From positions 1 through 34,773 of the forward strand of contig CAYOXX010000027.1 in NCBI GenBank assembly GCA_964408025.1: 34,773 nucleotides of DNA. The letters are read 5' to 3'. The DNA is from CAYOXX01 sp964408025 (GTDB taxonomy: Bacteria > Acidobacteriota > DATKUA01). Of this stretch, positions 7,144 to 16,644 are shown piece after piece. The position numbers were made by a program, and so were the translations under genes. Every line of letters begins with the position of its first letter. Position 1 is the first letter of the stretch. The notes under the pieces were generated by a model that was given only the letters and a program-made list of their open reading frames with translations, did not search any database and was not told the DNA's origin.

Positions 7144-7908
7144 ATGGATTTCAGGGCACTCTGGAGGACCGTTCTCGCCTGGGCGGCCGGCATATTGCTG
7201 ACCATCGTATTGATCCCCCCTGGACTCATCATACTCGCCCTCGACCCGTTCAAGCAGCGCCTGGTGCGCCCGGTGGTTAACTTCTGGGGCAGGTCGATCA
7301 TGCGCCTCTGCTTCATCCCCGTGCGGGTGATCGGGATCGAGAACCTCGAGGGCGGCGAGTTCCGCAACGTGGTCTTCGCCTCCAACCACCAGAGCCTGAT
7401 GGACATATTCCTGCTGCTGGGCTACCTGCCGCGGCGCGTCGGCTTCCTGGCCAAGAAGCAGACGCTATGGATACCGGTGATCGGGCAGTTGATGCTGATG
7501 CTCGGCCACATCCACGTTGATCGCTCCAACCCGCGCAGCTCGCTCAAGAGCGTGCGCAAGTGCATCAAGGCCGTCGGGCGCGACCGCTCGATTGCCATCT
7601 TCCCCGAGGGGACGCGCACGCGCGACGGTAAGATGCAGCCGTTCAAGACCGGGAGCATCAAGATCGCGCTGCGTACCGGGGCGCCGATAGTGCCGCTGAC
7701 GATCTGCGGCACCTTCAACGTCATGCGCCGCAGCACTTTCCTCGTACGGCCGCACCCGGTGGTCCTCCGCATCGGCGAGCCTGTCGAAACCGCCGGCTTG
7801 GAGAGAGGCGATCTCCGCGACCTCGTCGAGCGGCTGGAGAGCACGATAGGCGGGGCCAAGCGCGAGATCGAGCGCGAATACCCGGAGACGGCCCCGGTCA
7901 GCGGCTGA
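7144..7908 (+). CDS. plsC: 1-acyl-sn-glycerol-3-phosphate acyltransferase (PlsC)
   Basis: A 254-residue inner-membrane enzyme that makes phosphatidic acid by adding a second acyl chain to lysophosphatidic acid. It carries the acyltransferase signature NHQSLMD (the NHxxxxD catalytic block), then the FLAKKQ region, and FPEGTRTRDGKMQPFKTG for glycerol-phosphate binding, followed by APIVPL. One N-terminal membrane segment covers about residues 7-32. The start is the ATG at 7144 with GAGG about 8 nt upstream; a longer in-frame reading to 7060 would run back through the divergent gene. Its last 11 bases overlap the end of the convergent 7898-9490 gene, so transcripts from both strands share their 3' ends. 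Confidence 0.93.
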   Translation: MDFRALWRTVLAWAAGILLTIVLIPPGLIILALDPFKQRLVRPVVNFWGRSIMRLCFIPVRVIGIENLEGGEFRNVVFASNHQSLMDIFLLLGYLPRRVGFLAKKQTLWIPVIGQLMLMLGHIHVDRSNPRSSLKSVRKCIKAVGRDRSIAIFPEGTRTRDGKMQPFKTGSIKIALRTGAPIVPLTICGTFNVMRRSTFLVRPHPVVLRIGEPVETAGLERGDLRDLVERLESTIGGAKREIEREYPETAPVSG

Positions 7909-9490
7909 AGCTGTAGCGCACCCTCTCGACCTCTCTGTTCCCCTCCCTGCTCCGCACTACCGAGATCCCCTCGACGAACTCGAGGCTCTCGAGCAGCGAG
8001 ACGGCGTTGCGCCAGAAGAAGGCGGCATTGGCGCTGGAGCGCCAGTTATCCCGCTGGCTGACGGTGTTGAAGTAGCTCACAAGGTTGGCGCCCACGCTTC
8101 CGGCGTCGATGTTCAGCAGCGAGGTCGCCTCACCGGCGGCGGCGACGAACTCCTGTTGCGGCGTCATCGCTCCCGGCGCCGCCGCGGCGCGCAGCGACGA
8201 GAAGTCGTTGCCGATGATCAGCAGGTCGCCATCGAGCCGGTAGGCGGGTACCGAGTCGCCGAAAAGGGGCAACTCGAGGACACGGTAGCCGCCCCGGTCG
8301 GCGAATCGAAAGGCGCCGAGGCCCGGCCGCAGAAGCTTGCGCTCGAAGTAGCCGGCCAGCGCGCCCTCGAGAGCTCCGCGTTCCAACAGCGTGGGCGAGC
8401 CGAGGCGGACGACCAGAGTCCTGGAGACGCTCAGGAAAAACCGGTCTTCGTCGTAGTCGGCGGCGATCGCCAGGCCGTACTCCTCGGGCTCGGCGCCCGA
8501 GAGAGCCGTCAGGAGGCCCGCGGTCAGCTCCTCGTCGGCGTCATCGTACATCTCGGTGGCCAGCAGGCCGGCGAACTCGTCGGCGGCTCCGGTCGGGGCG
8601 AAAAGGTAGAGGTCGCCGTCGCCGGGCAGGGCGGCTGCGATGCGCAGCGCCTCTTCCAGCGGGCGCTGAGGCGGCCGTTCGGCGATTAGCCAGCGGGTTT
8701 CGGCGATACCGTCCTCGCCGAAGCGGAGTCCGACGAGAGCACGCCGCACAGAGCGCAGCTCTTCGAGGTTGCGGTATATCCAGTAGGAGCGGAAATGCGG
8801 CGTGGCGTTGATCCGCTCCTGGTCGAGGTAGAAGGCGGCGTCCTCGAGCCGGAAGCCGGAGGGGATCGCCTCGGCGAACCTCTCATCCGCGGCGAGCGAT
8901 TCGCCGCCGCCGCCGCTCAGCAGCCGCAGGCTCTCCTCGAAGGCGTTGACGTCGGAGCCGACTACCAGCGTGTCGCCGAGCAGCGTGAAGGCCAGCGCCA
9001 CGCCGCCGTCGGGGTCCTCCTTGACGAAGTAGCCGGCGCCGTTGACCTGCCTCTCCTCGAAGTCGACTCGCATGCGCCAGAGGGAGGCGAGCGCCAGCCT
9101 CTCCATCGGAATGCGTGTGAGGAAGATGAAGCGCAGCTCGCCGATGTCGTAGAGGGCGATGGCGGAGCGGCCGCCGGCGATCTGGCGGGCCGTTTCGACG
9201 GAGAGGGAGAATCCGGTGACCTCCTGCAGCAGGCGTATCCTGTCGGCAAACTTGTTGTAGAGCTTGCTGCGGGTGAAGTCGCCGAAGGCCCTGGTTTCGA
9301 GGAACGAGCGCGCGAATTCCGATTCCGCGAGCGAGCCCAAGAGGCCGCCGAAGTCCCGCGCCTCGAGGTATACCAGGGCGCCGGGTGGGACCGCGGAGGT
9401 GAACTCGAGGTCGTCCTGGGCCGGCGCCGGGCTGGCGACGAGCAGTGTGGCGGCGAGCGCCGCGGCGACCGTGCGTACTGTTGCTCTCAT
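7898..9490 (-). CDS. Exported protein of unknown function, last gene of the propeller/VWA/TPR operon
   Basis: A 530-residue protein. The ATG at 9490 has AAGGAG about 8 nt upstream. Residues 1-25 are a clean Sec signal ending in PAPAQ. The mature protein opens with TSAVPPGALVYLEARDFGGLLG, a phrase reminiscent of the DUF3352-type family of exported proteins, and runs as two similar alpha/beta halves with strands such as GVALAFTLLGDTLVVGSD and YRLDGDLLIIGNDFSSLR. No catalytic motif, lipobox or membrane anchor is visible. It starts 20 bases after the giant TPR gene stops and is probably co-transcribed with it and the two genes further upstream. The function is unknown; a periplasmic binding or structural partner of the TPR protein is inference from position. 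Its stop lies inside the 3' end of plsC. Confidence 0.75.
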   Translation of the reverse strand: MRATVRTVAAALAATLLVASPAPAQDDLEFTSAVPPGALVYLEARDFGGLLGSLAESEFARSFLETRAFGDFTRSKLYNKFADRIRLLQEVTGFSLSVETARQIAGGRSAIALYDIGELRFIFLTRIPMERLALASLWRMRVDFEERQVNGAGYFVKEDPDGGVALAFTLLGDTLVVGSDVNAFEESLRLLSGGGGESLAADERFAEAIPSGFRLEDAAFYLDQERINATPHFRSYWIYRNLEELRSVRRALVGLRFGEDGIAETRWLIAERPPQRPLEEALRIAAALPGDGDLYLFAPTGAADEFAGLLATEMYDDADEELTAGLLTALSGAEPEEYGLAIAADYDEDRFFLSVSRTLVVRLGSPTLLERGALEGALAGYFERKLLRPGLGAFRFADRGGYRVLELPLFGDSVPAYRLDGDLLIIGNDFSSLRAAAAPGAMTPQQEFVAAAGEATSLLNIDAGSVGANLVSYFNTVSQRDNWRSSANAAFFWRNAVSLLESLEFVEGISVVRSREGNREVERVRYSFSR

Positions 9491-9510
9491 CTTTTCAACT
9501 CCTTGCCGGC

Positions 9511-12500
9511 TCAGTTGGCGATTTCGTCCACGATCCTGACCGGAGGCTCCGGCGGCTCGGCGCTCCGGCGCAGCTCCTCGATCTCCCCGGAGCGGTCGAC
9601 GACCTCGAGGCCGAGGCCGTGCCCAAGCTCGACGCGCCCGCGTTCGTAGCCCGCGGCCGCGTAAAAAAGCTCCTCGTCGAGGGCGGCGTCGACCAGTATT
9701 TCGTAGAGGGAGAAGAGTTCGCGGCCGCCAAGACCGAGCAGTTCGGTGAGCTCTCCGGAACCCTGCGCGCCGAGGCCTCCGGAGTCGAGGCGATCGAGCA
9801 GTTGCAGGGCCTCCGCAGTCCGGCCGGCATCGAGCAGCGCCCGCAGGAGCGCGAGCCTGGTGGCTGCCCCCGGCTCGTTGCGCATCGCGGTGCGCAGGTG
9901 TTCGATAGCCGCTGCGCGGTCGCCTGCGTCGCTCTCGAGTTCCGCCAGGCGGGCCGCCAAGAGCGAGGGCTCGAAGAAGCGGCTCAGGCCGTCCGCGAGC
10001 GCCGTTCTCTGCCGTTCGCTGCGCCCGGCGATGCGCTCCAGCTCGGCGGCGATCAGGACGTCCAGCTCCGCGGCTTTGGCCCGCCCGGAGAAGTATTGCG
10101 CATCCTCCGCGGCTAGCTGCGGCCGCTCGCCGACCAGCTCGAGGTAGGGGCGCCAAGCCCGTAGCTTGAGCGATCGAGGTACGGCGTCGGCCATCAGGAG
10201 GCGGCGGTAGGCGGCCAGCGCCTCGTCGCCCTCACCGGTAGCTGCCAGGTCGGCTGCCAACGCCAGCGCGTTGTCGCCGTCGAGCGGGTCGAGCAGGGCC
10301 AGCATGCGACGGTAGCGCAGCGCCCGCCCGCGCAGGCCTTTGCTCTCAAGCAGCACGGCCGCGTCGCGCATGCCGGCGGCGTTGTTGGCCTCCATGTTAA
10401 CCATCCGGTCCAGCAGGCCCACGGCTTCCTCAAGCAAGCTGTCGCCCTCCAGGCCGTCAGCCCTCTCGGCTTTCCCGAGCTGTATGGCGGCGAGGCCGGT
10501 GTACGTCCCGGCGCTCTCGCGGCCGTCGGCCAGCTCGCCGCGGTAGAAGCCGATCATCAGCTCCTCCGCCTCCTCGACGGCGCCGGCGTCGAGCAGGATC
10601 GAGTGGGCGAGCTGGTAGTTGTCCAGGCGCGGTGGGTCGGTCTCGTAGACGCTCCGCAGCGCCTCCAGCGCCGCGTCTGCGTCGCCGAGGGCCAGCAGGG
10701 CGCGGGCCTTCAATTGCCAGAACCGGGCACGGGCTCGGCCCCTCGCCCCCCTCGCCAGCTCGGCGAAGCCGCGCGCTTCGTAGTCGCCGATCCAGGCGAG
10801 AGCCCTCTCGGGCAGGCCGTTGTCGACCGCGAACTCGATGGCCAGCTCGAGCCAGTGGCGCAGGACGCGGCCGTCGCCGGCGACCTCTCCGACGCCGCTC
10901 TCCTCCTCCGCCAGTTCGACGGCCCGCTCGTAAATCGGCAGCCGCTGGCGGGCGGGCAGCTCAAGGTAATCGAGGACATAACGGACGAACTCGAGCGGCT
11001 CGTCCATTGAGCCGGCCACGCCCGCAATCATCGATACGGCGGGGCCGAGGTCGCCCTCCTCATGCAGTCTCCAGATAACGGTGCCGAGCAGGTCGCGCAC
11101 CTCGTAGTTCGGCGCACCCGGCAGCGCCCGCTCCAGGTATGGCAGGACCGCCTCGGCGGCCAGGTCGAGGTAGCCGTTATCGGCCAGTGTTAGGAAGTAG
11201 CGCCCGTAGGCCGCGGTACTAGCCTCGCCCTCGATCAGCCTGCCCCACCAGCGCAGGGCCTCGTCGCGGTCGCCGCGCCGGTGGTGGAGCTCGCCGAGCT
11301 CGACGTAGGTGTCGGCCGCGTCGCCGAGCTGCAGTGCAAGCTGGTATTGGCGCAGGGCGTCGTCGTAAAGCTGGTGACCGGCGTACCAGCGGGCAATGGA
11401 ACGCTGCGCGGCGGCGCTGCGTGGCGAGCCCTCGGCCGGCGCCGGTGCGAGGGCGCGGAAGCGCTCGTCACCTTCGTTGAAGAGCAGCTCGACCAGGTGC
11501 GGCGCGAAGCCGAACCACTGGCCGCCGACCAGGACCCGCTGGCGGTCGGGTCGCCGTCCTGTCCGCTCGGCGATCGGCTCGAGCTGCATCAACCGCTCGG
11601 CGATACCACCGGACCAGCCGGTCAGTCCCGGTTCGCCGCCGTAGGCCTGCAGCAGGAGCCTCTTGCTGTCGCGCCAGGCCGGCGAGCGCCGCAGGGCGGT
11701 GGCGCCGACGGCGGCGTCTGCCAGGTCGAGCCTGCCGCGGGCGAGGAAGAAGTCTATCGCCTGGCCGCTGTAGGCGTTGGCGGTGCGGGCGACCTCGCGC
11801 AGGGCGGCGTCGTCCCCGCGCTCGAGCAGCAGCGCCAGGAAGCGCTCGACGCAGGGATCCCCGGTGCGGAAGCCGAGCTCGTCGCCGCCGGTTTCGGACC
11901 AGTAGCTGCGCAGCGAGCGGATCTCGCCCTCGCTCTCGCCGCCGTAGCGGTGCAGGTCGGCCAGCAGGGAGAGCATCTCGCTGCGGAAGTGGAACATCGT
12001 GCTGCGGCTCAACTCGCGCTCGAGCATCCGTGCCGCGTCGCTCCAGGCGCCGCGCCGGCCGTAGTAACGAAGGGCGGCATGGATGGCACGGCGGTAGTCG
12101 TAGCGGCTGTTGTGGCTGTTCAGCAGCCCGAGCCGGGCCCCGATCGCCCGCTCGGTTACCGCGGCGAAGCCGAGGCTCTCGCCCACCTCGCGGACGAAGC
12201 GGACCGTATCGGCGTTGTTGCCGTAGGCATCGAGGTAACCCTCCAGCCGCTGGGCGATCTGCCGCCGCTGGGCGTCATTGGAAAACTCTAGCAAGGCGCG
12301 TGCGAAGGAGCCGCTGAAGGCGCTGTAGGTGAGCCGCTGGCCCTGGCGAGCCTCGAAGGCGCGCGGATTGCCGCGGCGCGTCGCCTCACGGGTGTAGATC
12401 GAGTTGAGGTCGAGCAGCGTGTTGAAGGTCTCCAGTGTGCGGCCCAGCTTGAGGTGGACGTTTATGTAGAGGGTCAGGTGGTCGGCGGCCAGGCGCTCGC

Positions 12501-15500
12501 GGTAGATGTCGGCGCGCAGGCGCTCGAGGCCGATATCGAGTTTTCCGGCGGCTGCTTCCAGCTCGCCCCACTCGTCGAGGACCGCGGCCACCTCGAAGTA
12601 CTTACGGTAGCCGGGCGGCTCGCCCGCCAGCATCCCTTCGAGCGTCTCGCGGGCGGCGTCGACATCGCCCGCGAGCGCCTGGGTGCGGGCGATGGTGAGC
12701 AGCCAGCGGTCGTTGCGGCGGTCGAGACGGTAGATCTGGCGGTAGACCTCTACAGCCTCGGCGTAGCGTTGCAGCCTGAGGTAGACGCCGGCCAGGGCGC
12801 TGTGCAGCTCGATGCGCTGCGGCTCGTTGCGGATCGCCGCTCGCCACTGGCCCTCCGCGTCGGCCAGGCGGTTGTCGAGCTGGTGGAGGCGTGCCAGGAC
12901 GACGTTCCAGCGGAAGTCGCGGAAGGAGCGCTCGCTGGTGGCGGTGTAGTAGCCGAGGAGGCGCTCCAGCAGGCCGTGTCGGGCGGCGAAGCGGTAAGCG
13001 GTGGCCAGAATTCCCTCGTCGTCGTAGTCGCGGTTGACGATCTCGACGTACTGGTCGAGGGCGGCGGTGAAGTCGCCCAGGTGTATAAGGTTCTCGATGA
13101 GGCCGAGTCGCAGCTCGGCGATTCTCGAGGTCCGGGCTTCGGGGCCGAGTTCGGCGTCGGCGCGGACCGCCTCGACGGCGCGCCGGTAGAGCGCCGCCAG
13201 GCCAGCGTAGTCGTCCCGCAGCGAGTAAATGCGGGCAAGTGTGTTGAAGAGCTGCGGCGAGGAGGGCCGAGCGGCCAGAAGCTCCTCGAGGATGGCCGAG
13301 GCCTCGGCGAAGCGCTCGCGCTGGATGTAGCGCTGAGCCAGTGCGTGCTTCCTGCCGGCGCGCGCGGCGCCCGACGAGGCATCCGCCGCGGCGCCCCACC
13401 TATCGAAGGCCGCTTCGAAGTGGTCGTGGCGCCAGGCGAAGCGGGCGGCGTCGTCGAGCGCGGCGAGGTAGTCGCTGAGCTCCTCCGGCTCCTCGGTGCG
13501 GGTAAGATCGACGCGGCGGCCGAGGATCGCCTGCGCGTCGTCGAGGCCGCCGCGGCGCTCGAAGAATTCGGCCAGCGCCAGCAGGTTCGCTGCGTTCTCG
13601 CCCTCGACTGATATCAGGCGGCGCAGCGTCCGCTCCTCGGAGTCGTGGCGGCCCTGGCGGCGGAAGAGGCCGGCGAGCCAGTTGAGGAAGCCGCGGTCGT
13701 CATAGCGCTCGATGGCCGAGCGCAGGAGCTCGAGCCTGCGCTCGTCCTCGCCCATCGACTCCAGGTAGCTCGAATAGGCCTGGACGTAGCGGTGCTCGCC
13801 GGCGGCCGCGGTGATGGCGGCGCTGAAGGCGGAGTCGATTTCTCCGGCCATCGACCGGCGCCGTGCCAGGTGGACGAGGCGGTCCACGGGTTGCTGCCGC
13901 TCGTACGGGTGCTCCCAGCGCAGGGCGGCGGCGCGCACAAGCTCGGCTACGGCTCGCGGGTAGTCGTGCGCCGACTCGTAGACGGCGGCCAGCCGCTGGC
14001 CGAAGAGCGCCGGATCGTCGAGGTGGCGGCGGGCCAGGAGCAGCACCTCGGCCGCTTCGTCGAAGAGGAAGTAGTCCCAGAAGATGCTCGCCGCCTCGAG
14101 GTAGACGTCGGCGTTGGAGGGCTCGATCTCGATGATCCGCAGCCAGCGCTCGGCGGCTTCTTCGGCGCGGCCCGCCTCGAAGAGCACCTCGCCGGCCAGC
14201 GTCGGGTATTCCCTGCTCGAGGGCCGCAGCCGTGAGAGGCGGTCGTAGAGCCCGGCGGCGCCCTCGAGGCCGAAGCTGCGCCGCAGCGAGGCAGCCGCGG
14301 AAAGTAATTGCTCGTCGCCCGGGTAGAGCTCCAGCAGGCCGTCGAAGAGGGGCAGGGCCGCCTCGAAGTGGGAGTTCCAGAGGGCCAACTCGGCGAGCAG
14401 CAAGCGCTCGGCAAGGCTCTGGGGCGCGGCGCCGCTCGGTTCCGCTTCGCGGTTCAGGGGTAGCCGCTCGCCGCCGGCGAGGTGTTCGAGCACGCCGGCC
14501 AGCAGGCCCCGGCGGCTGAGGCTGCGCAGCCAGCCGCGGCGTATCGATTCGGATGCGTAGAAGTAGCGCTTGCTGAGCGCGTCGAACTCGGGCCAGAGAT
14601 CGAAACGGCGGTAGAAGTCGAGGAGGCCGGTGACGAAGCGTATGTCGCGAGGGAAGCGTCGGTTGGCGTACTCGAACATAGTGCGGAAGAAGACCGAGTC
14701 GGGGTCGCCGACGTTGCGGCCGCTGTTCAGGAAGTCGCGGAAGAACTCGTTCAGCTCGCTCTCTTCGAAGATGTCGGCGATGCGGCGCGTCAGGTCCTGG
14801 AAGTCGGCCATGCGGCGCTGGCGGATGTACCAGCGCGCGAGGCGGTGGTGATAGCCGCGGTCGGCGAACCGCTCGATCGCCTGGTTGTAGACCCGCAGCT
14901 CCTCGTCGTAGATGCGGTAGCGGCCCAGGAACTCCAGCAGGCGCTGGTAGAGGGTCTCGTCGTCGGGGTGGGCGTTGATTTCCGTCCAGTACAACTCGAT
15001 CGCCCCGGCGTAGTCGTTCTCGCCGACGTGCGACTGCACGAGGGCGGAGAGGTAGCGGAGGTAGTCGTCGCGCTCGCCGCGGCGGTCGGCGCGGCGCAGG
15101 AGCTCTCCGTAGAGGCTGCGCACGCTCCCCTGGCGCCCGAGCTGGCGGTAGCTGGCTACTGCCGCCTCCGCCACCCGGCCGTAGAGCTCGTCGTCGGGGA
15201 ACGATTCCATGAACTCGCTGGCGTGGCGCAGCGCCAGGCGCGGGCGGTTGTAGTCGTTGAACATCTCGACTACGCGCGCGTAGATCGCGGCCAGGCTGTC
15301 GGAGCGTGGGAAGTCGGCGCGGAAGCGCTCGAAGAGGCGCATCAGGAGCGCGCGGTTCTCGTGGTCGCGCGAGACGCCCTCGAGGTCCTCGAGCTTCTCC
15401 GGCACCCGCTGGTCGTTGTAGAGCAGTGAGAGGAGCCCGCCGACGAGGCCGGGTCCGGTGTCGAAGTGGCGGCGGCGGATGTAGGAGCCGATGCCGCGGC

Positions 15501-16644
15501 CGCCGGGATTGAGCTCCTCGCCGCGCAGCTCCCAGGTGAGGTGGAACAGCCTTGCCAGCGCCTCCTCCCGCGCTTCCGGATCGCCGGAGACGATGTAGAG
15601 GGCGTAGGCCAGGCGCCAGGCCGCGGAAGTCTTGCCGAGGGCGGCGTAGGCGTCGGCGAAGAGGCGCAGCTGCTCTCGAGAGGGCTCGGCGATGGAATCG
15701 AGCCAGGTGTCGAGCGCGGCCTCGGCGTCGTCGTAGCGACGCTGGCTGCGCAGAAGCAGGAAGTAGCTGCGATGCCCGCGGTCGTCGAGCCGGCCGAGGC
15801 GGGCGTGGCGGCGCAGGGAGCGCTCGAAGTCGCCGTAGCGCTCCAGCCGGCGCAGCAGCGAGAGGTAGTCGTTGAAGAGCTCGAGATCCTCGACTGGGTC
15901 GAAGGCGACGTCGTAGACTGCCAGCGCGCCCTCGGCGTCGCCGGCACGGCGCAGGATGTCGGCCTTGAGCTCGATGAAGGCGCGGCGGCTGTCGGGAAAC
16001 CTCCGCAGGGCCGCGTCGGCTTCGTCGGCGGCCTCGCGGCTGCGCCCCTCGTCGATGAACTGCTCGATCAGCGCCCGCACGTGGGCCGGCTCGTCCGGCT
16101 CGGCGCTTATCATTTCCCGCAGGATGGCGGTGCGGTCGAGCCCCTCGAGCAGGTGCAGGTCGAGAAGCTGCAGGATACGCGCGCAGGTGGCGACTTTCTC
16201 CGCGCCTTCTTGGATTTCGGCCAGGCGCTGCAGCGTCGCCACCTCTTCGTCGATCCGCAGGCGGCCGTGGTAGAAGGAGGCCAGCTGTTGCAGACCCTGG
16301 GCCGGATCGTCGTGGATCTCGGCGAGGCGGCGCATCGTGCCCTGCGCCTCGTCGAACCTGCCCAGGCGCAGCTGTACGTCGGCGAGCGCCGACAAGATTT
16401 CGGGCTCGTCGCCGTGCTCGGAGGCGAGCCGTAGCAGCTCGGACTCCGCCTCCGCCGTCGGGCGCGGGAAGTCGACCTCGAGGTCGAGCAGCGGCACACG
16501 CTGGAACAGCGCGGCGTCGATCGCCTCCGCCAGCGGATCGCTCATCAGGCTCTCGGCCGGCAGCGAGCGGCTGGTTGAGTCGCCCGTAAGCAGCAGGGCG
16601 GCCAGAACCAGCAGGGAAACGAGCGTCGGAACCGATCTCTTCAT
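9511..16644 (-). CDS. Giant exported TPR-repeat protein (2377 residues)
   Basis: One uninterrupted reading frame of 2377 residues. The ATG at 16644 is preceded by GGAGGTGA and overlaps the stop of the VIT/VWA gene by four bases (ATGA), so translation is coupled. Residues 1-24 are hydrophobic with a basic start, consistent with a Sec signal or N-terminal anchor; there is no lipobox cysteine. Almost all the rest is helical repeats of the tetratricopeptide kind, with the usual small/large pattern in A-x-x-L-x-x-L-G and A-x-x-x-Y/F (for example LADVQLRLGRFDEAQGTMRRL near the start and YVELGELHHRRGDRDEALRWW later). TPR arrays bind other proteins, so this is likely a periplasmic or outer-membrane scaffold. 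Its size is far above usual bacterial TPR proteins. No enzymatic domain is seen. The repeat number was not counted. Confidence 0.85.
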   Translation of the reverse strand: MKRSVPTLVSLLVLAALLLTGDSTSRSLPAESLMSDPLAEAIDAALFQRVPLLDLEVDFPRPTAEAESELLRLASEHGDEPEILSALADVQLRLGRFDEAQGTMRRLAEIHDDPAQGLQQLASFYHGRLRIDEEVATLQRLAEIQEGAEKVATCARILQLLDLHLLEGLDRTAILREMISAEPDEPAHVRALIEQFIDEGRSREAADEADAALRRFPDSRRAFIELKADILRRAGDAEGALAVYDVAFDPVEDLELFNDYLSLLRRLERYGDFERSLRRHARLGRLDDRGHRSYFLLLRSQRRYDDAEAALDTWLDSIAEPSREQLRLFADAYAALGKTSAAWRLAYALYIVSGDPEAREEALARLFHLTWELRGEELNPGGRGIGSYIRRRHFDTGPGLVGGLLSLLYNDQRVPEKLEDLEGVSRDHENRALLMRLFERFRADFPRSDSLAAIYARVVEMFNDYNRPRLALRHASEFMESFPDDELYGRVAEAAVASYRQLGRQGSVRSLYGELLRRADRRGERDDYLRYLSALVQSHVGENDYAGAIELYWTEINAHPDDETLYQRLLEFLGRYRIYDEELRVYNQAIERFADRGYHHRLARWYIRQRRMADFQDLTRRIADIFEESELNEFFRDFLNSGRNVGDPDSVFFRTMFEYANRRFPRDIRFVTGLLDFYRRFDLWPEFDALSKRYFYASESIRRGWLRSLSRRGLLAGVLEHLAGGERLPLNREAEPSGAAPQSLAERLLLAELALWNSHFEAALPLFDGLLELYPGDEQLLSAAASLRRSFGLEGAAGLYDRLSRLRPSSREYPTLAGEVLFEAGRAEEAAERWLRIIEIEPSNADVYLEAASIFWDYFLFDEAAEVLLLARRHLDDPALFGQRLAAVYESAHDYPRAVAELVRAAALRWEHPYERQQPVDRLVHLARRRSMAGEIDSAFSAAITAAAGEHRYVQAYSSYLESMGEDERRLELLRSAIERYDDRGFLNWLAGLFRRQGRHDSEERTLRRLISVEGENAANLLALAEFFERRGGLDDAQAILGRRVDLTRTEEPEELSDYLAALDDAARFAWRHDHFEAAFDRWGAAADASSGAARAGRKHALAQRYIQRERFAEASAILEELLAARPSSPQLFNTLARIYSLRDDYAGLAALYRRAVEAVRADAELGPEARTSRIAELRLGLIENLIHLGDFTAALDQYVEIVNRDYDDEGILATAYRFAARHGLLERLLGYYTATSERSFRDFRWNVVLARLHQLDNRLADAEGQWRAAIRNEPQRIELHSALAGVYLRLQRYAEAVEVYRQIYRLDRRNDRWLLTIARTQALAGDVDAARETLEGMLAGEPPGYRKYFEVAAVLDEWGELEAAAGKLDIGLERLRADIYRERLAADHLTLYINVHLKLGRTLETFNTLLDLNSIYTREATRRGNPRAFEARQGQRLTYSAFSGSFARALLEFSNDAQRRQIAQRLEGYLDAYGNNADTVRFVREVGESLGFAAVTERAIGARLGLLNSHNSRYDYRRAIHAALRYYGRRGAWSDAARMLERELSRSTMFHFRSEMLSLLADLHRYGGESEGEIRSLRSYWSETGGDELGFRTGDPCVERFLALLLERGDDAALREVARTANAYSGQAIDFFLARGRLDLADAAVGATALRRSPAWRDSKRLLLQAYGGEPGLTGWSGGIAERLMQLEPIAERTGRRPDRQRVLVGGQWFGFAPHLVELLFNEGDERFRALAPAPAEGSPRSAAAQRSIARWYAGHQLYDDALRQYQLALQLGDAADTYVELGELHHRRGDRDEALRWWGRLIEGEASTAAYGRYFLTLADNGYLDLAAEAVLPYLERALPGAPNYEVRDLLGTVIWRLHEEGDLGPAVSMIAGVAGSMDEPLEFVRYVLDYLELPARQRLPIYERAVELAEEESGVGEVAGDGRVLRHWLELAIEFAVDNGLPERALAWIGDYEARGFAELARGARGRARARFWQLKARALLALGDADAALEALRSVYETDPPRLDNYQLAHSILLDAGAVEEAEELMIGFYRGELADGRESAGTYTGLAAIQLGKAERADGLEGDSLLEEAVGLLDRMVNMEANNAAGMRDAAVLLESKGLRGRALRYRRMLALLDPLDGDNALALAADLAATGEGDEALAAYRRLLMADAVPRSLKLRAWRPYLELVGERPQLAAEDAQYFSGRAKAAELDVLIAAELERIAGRSERQRTALADGLSRFFEPSLLAARLAELESDAGDRAAAIEHLRTAMRNEPGAATRLALLRALLDAGRTAEALQLLDRLDSGGLGAQGSGELTELLGLGGRELFSLYEILVDAALDEELFYAAAGYERGRVELGHGLGLEVVDRSGEIEELRRSAEPPEPPVRIVDEIAN

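Noticed and set aside
9511..16644. TPR array considered as a DNA-level tandem repeat or CRISPR-like array
   Set aside because: The periodicity is at protein level only; the nucleotide units are diverged and the frame is open throughout.
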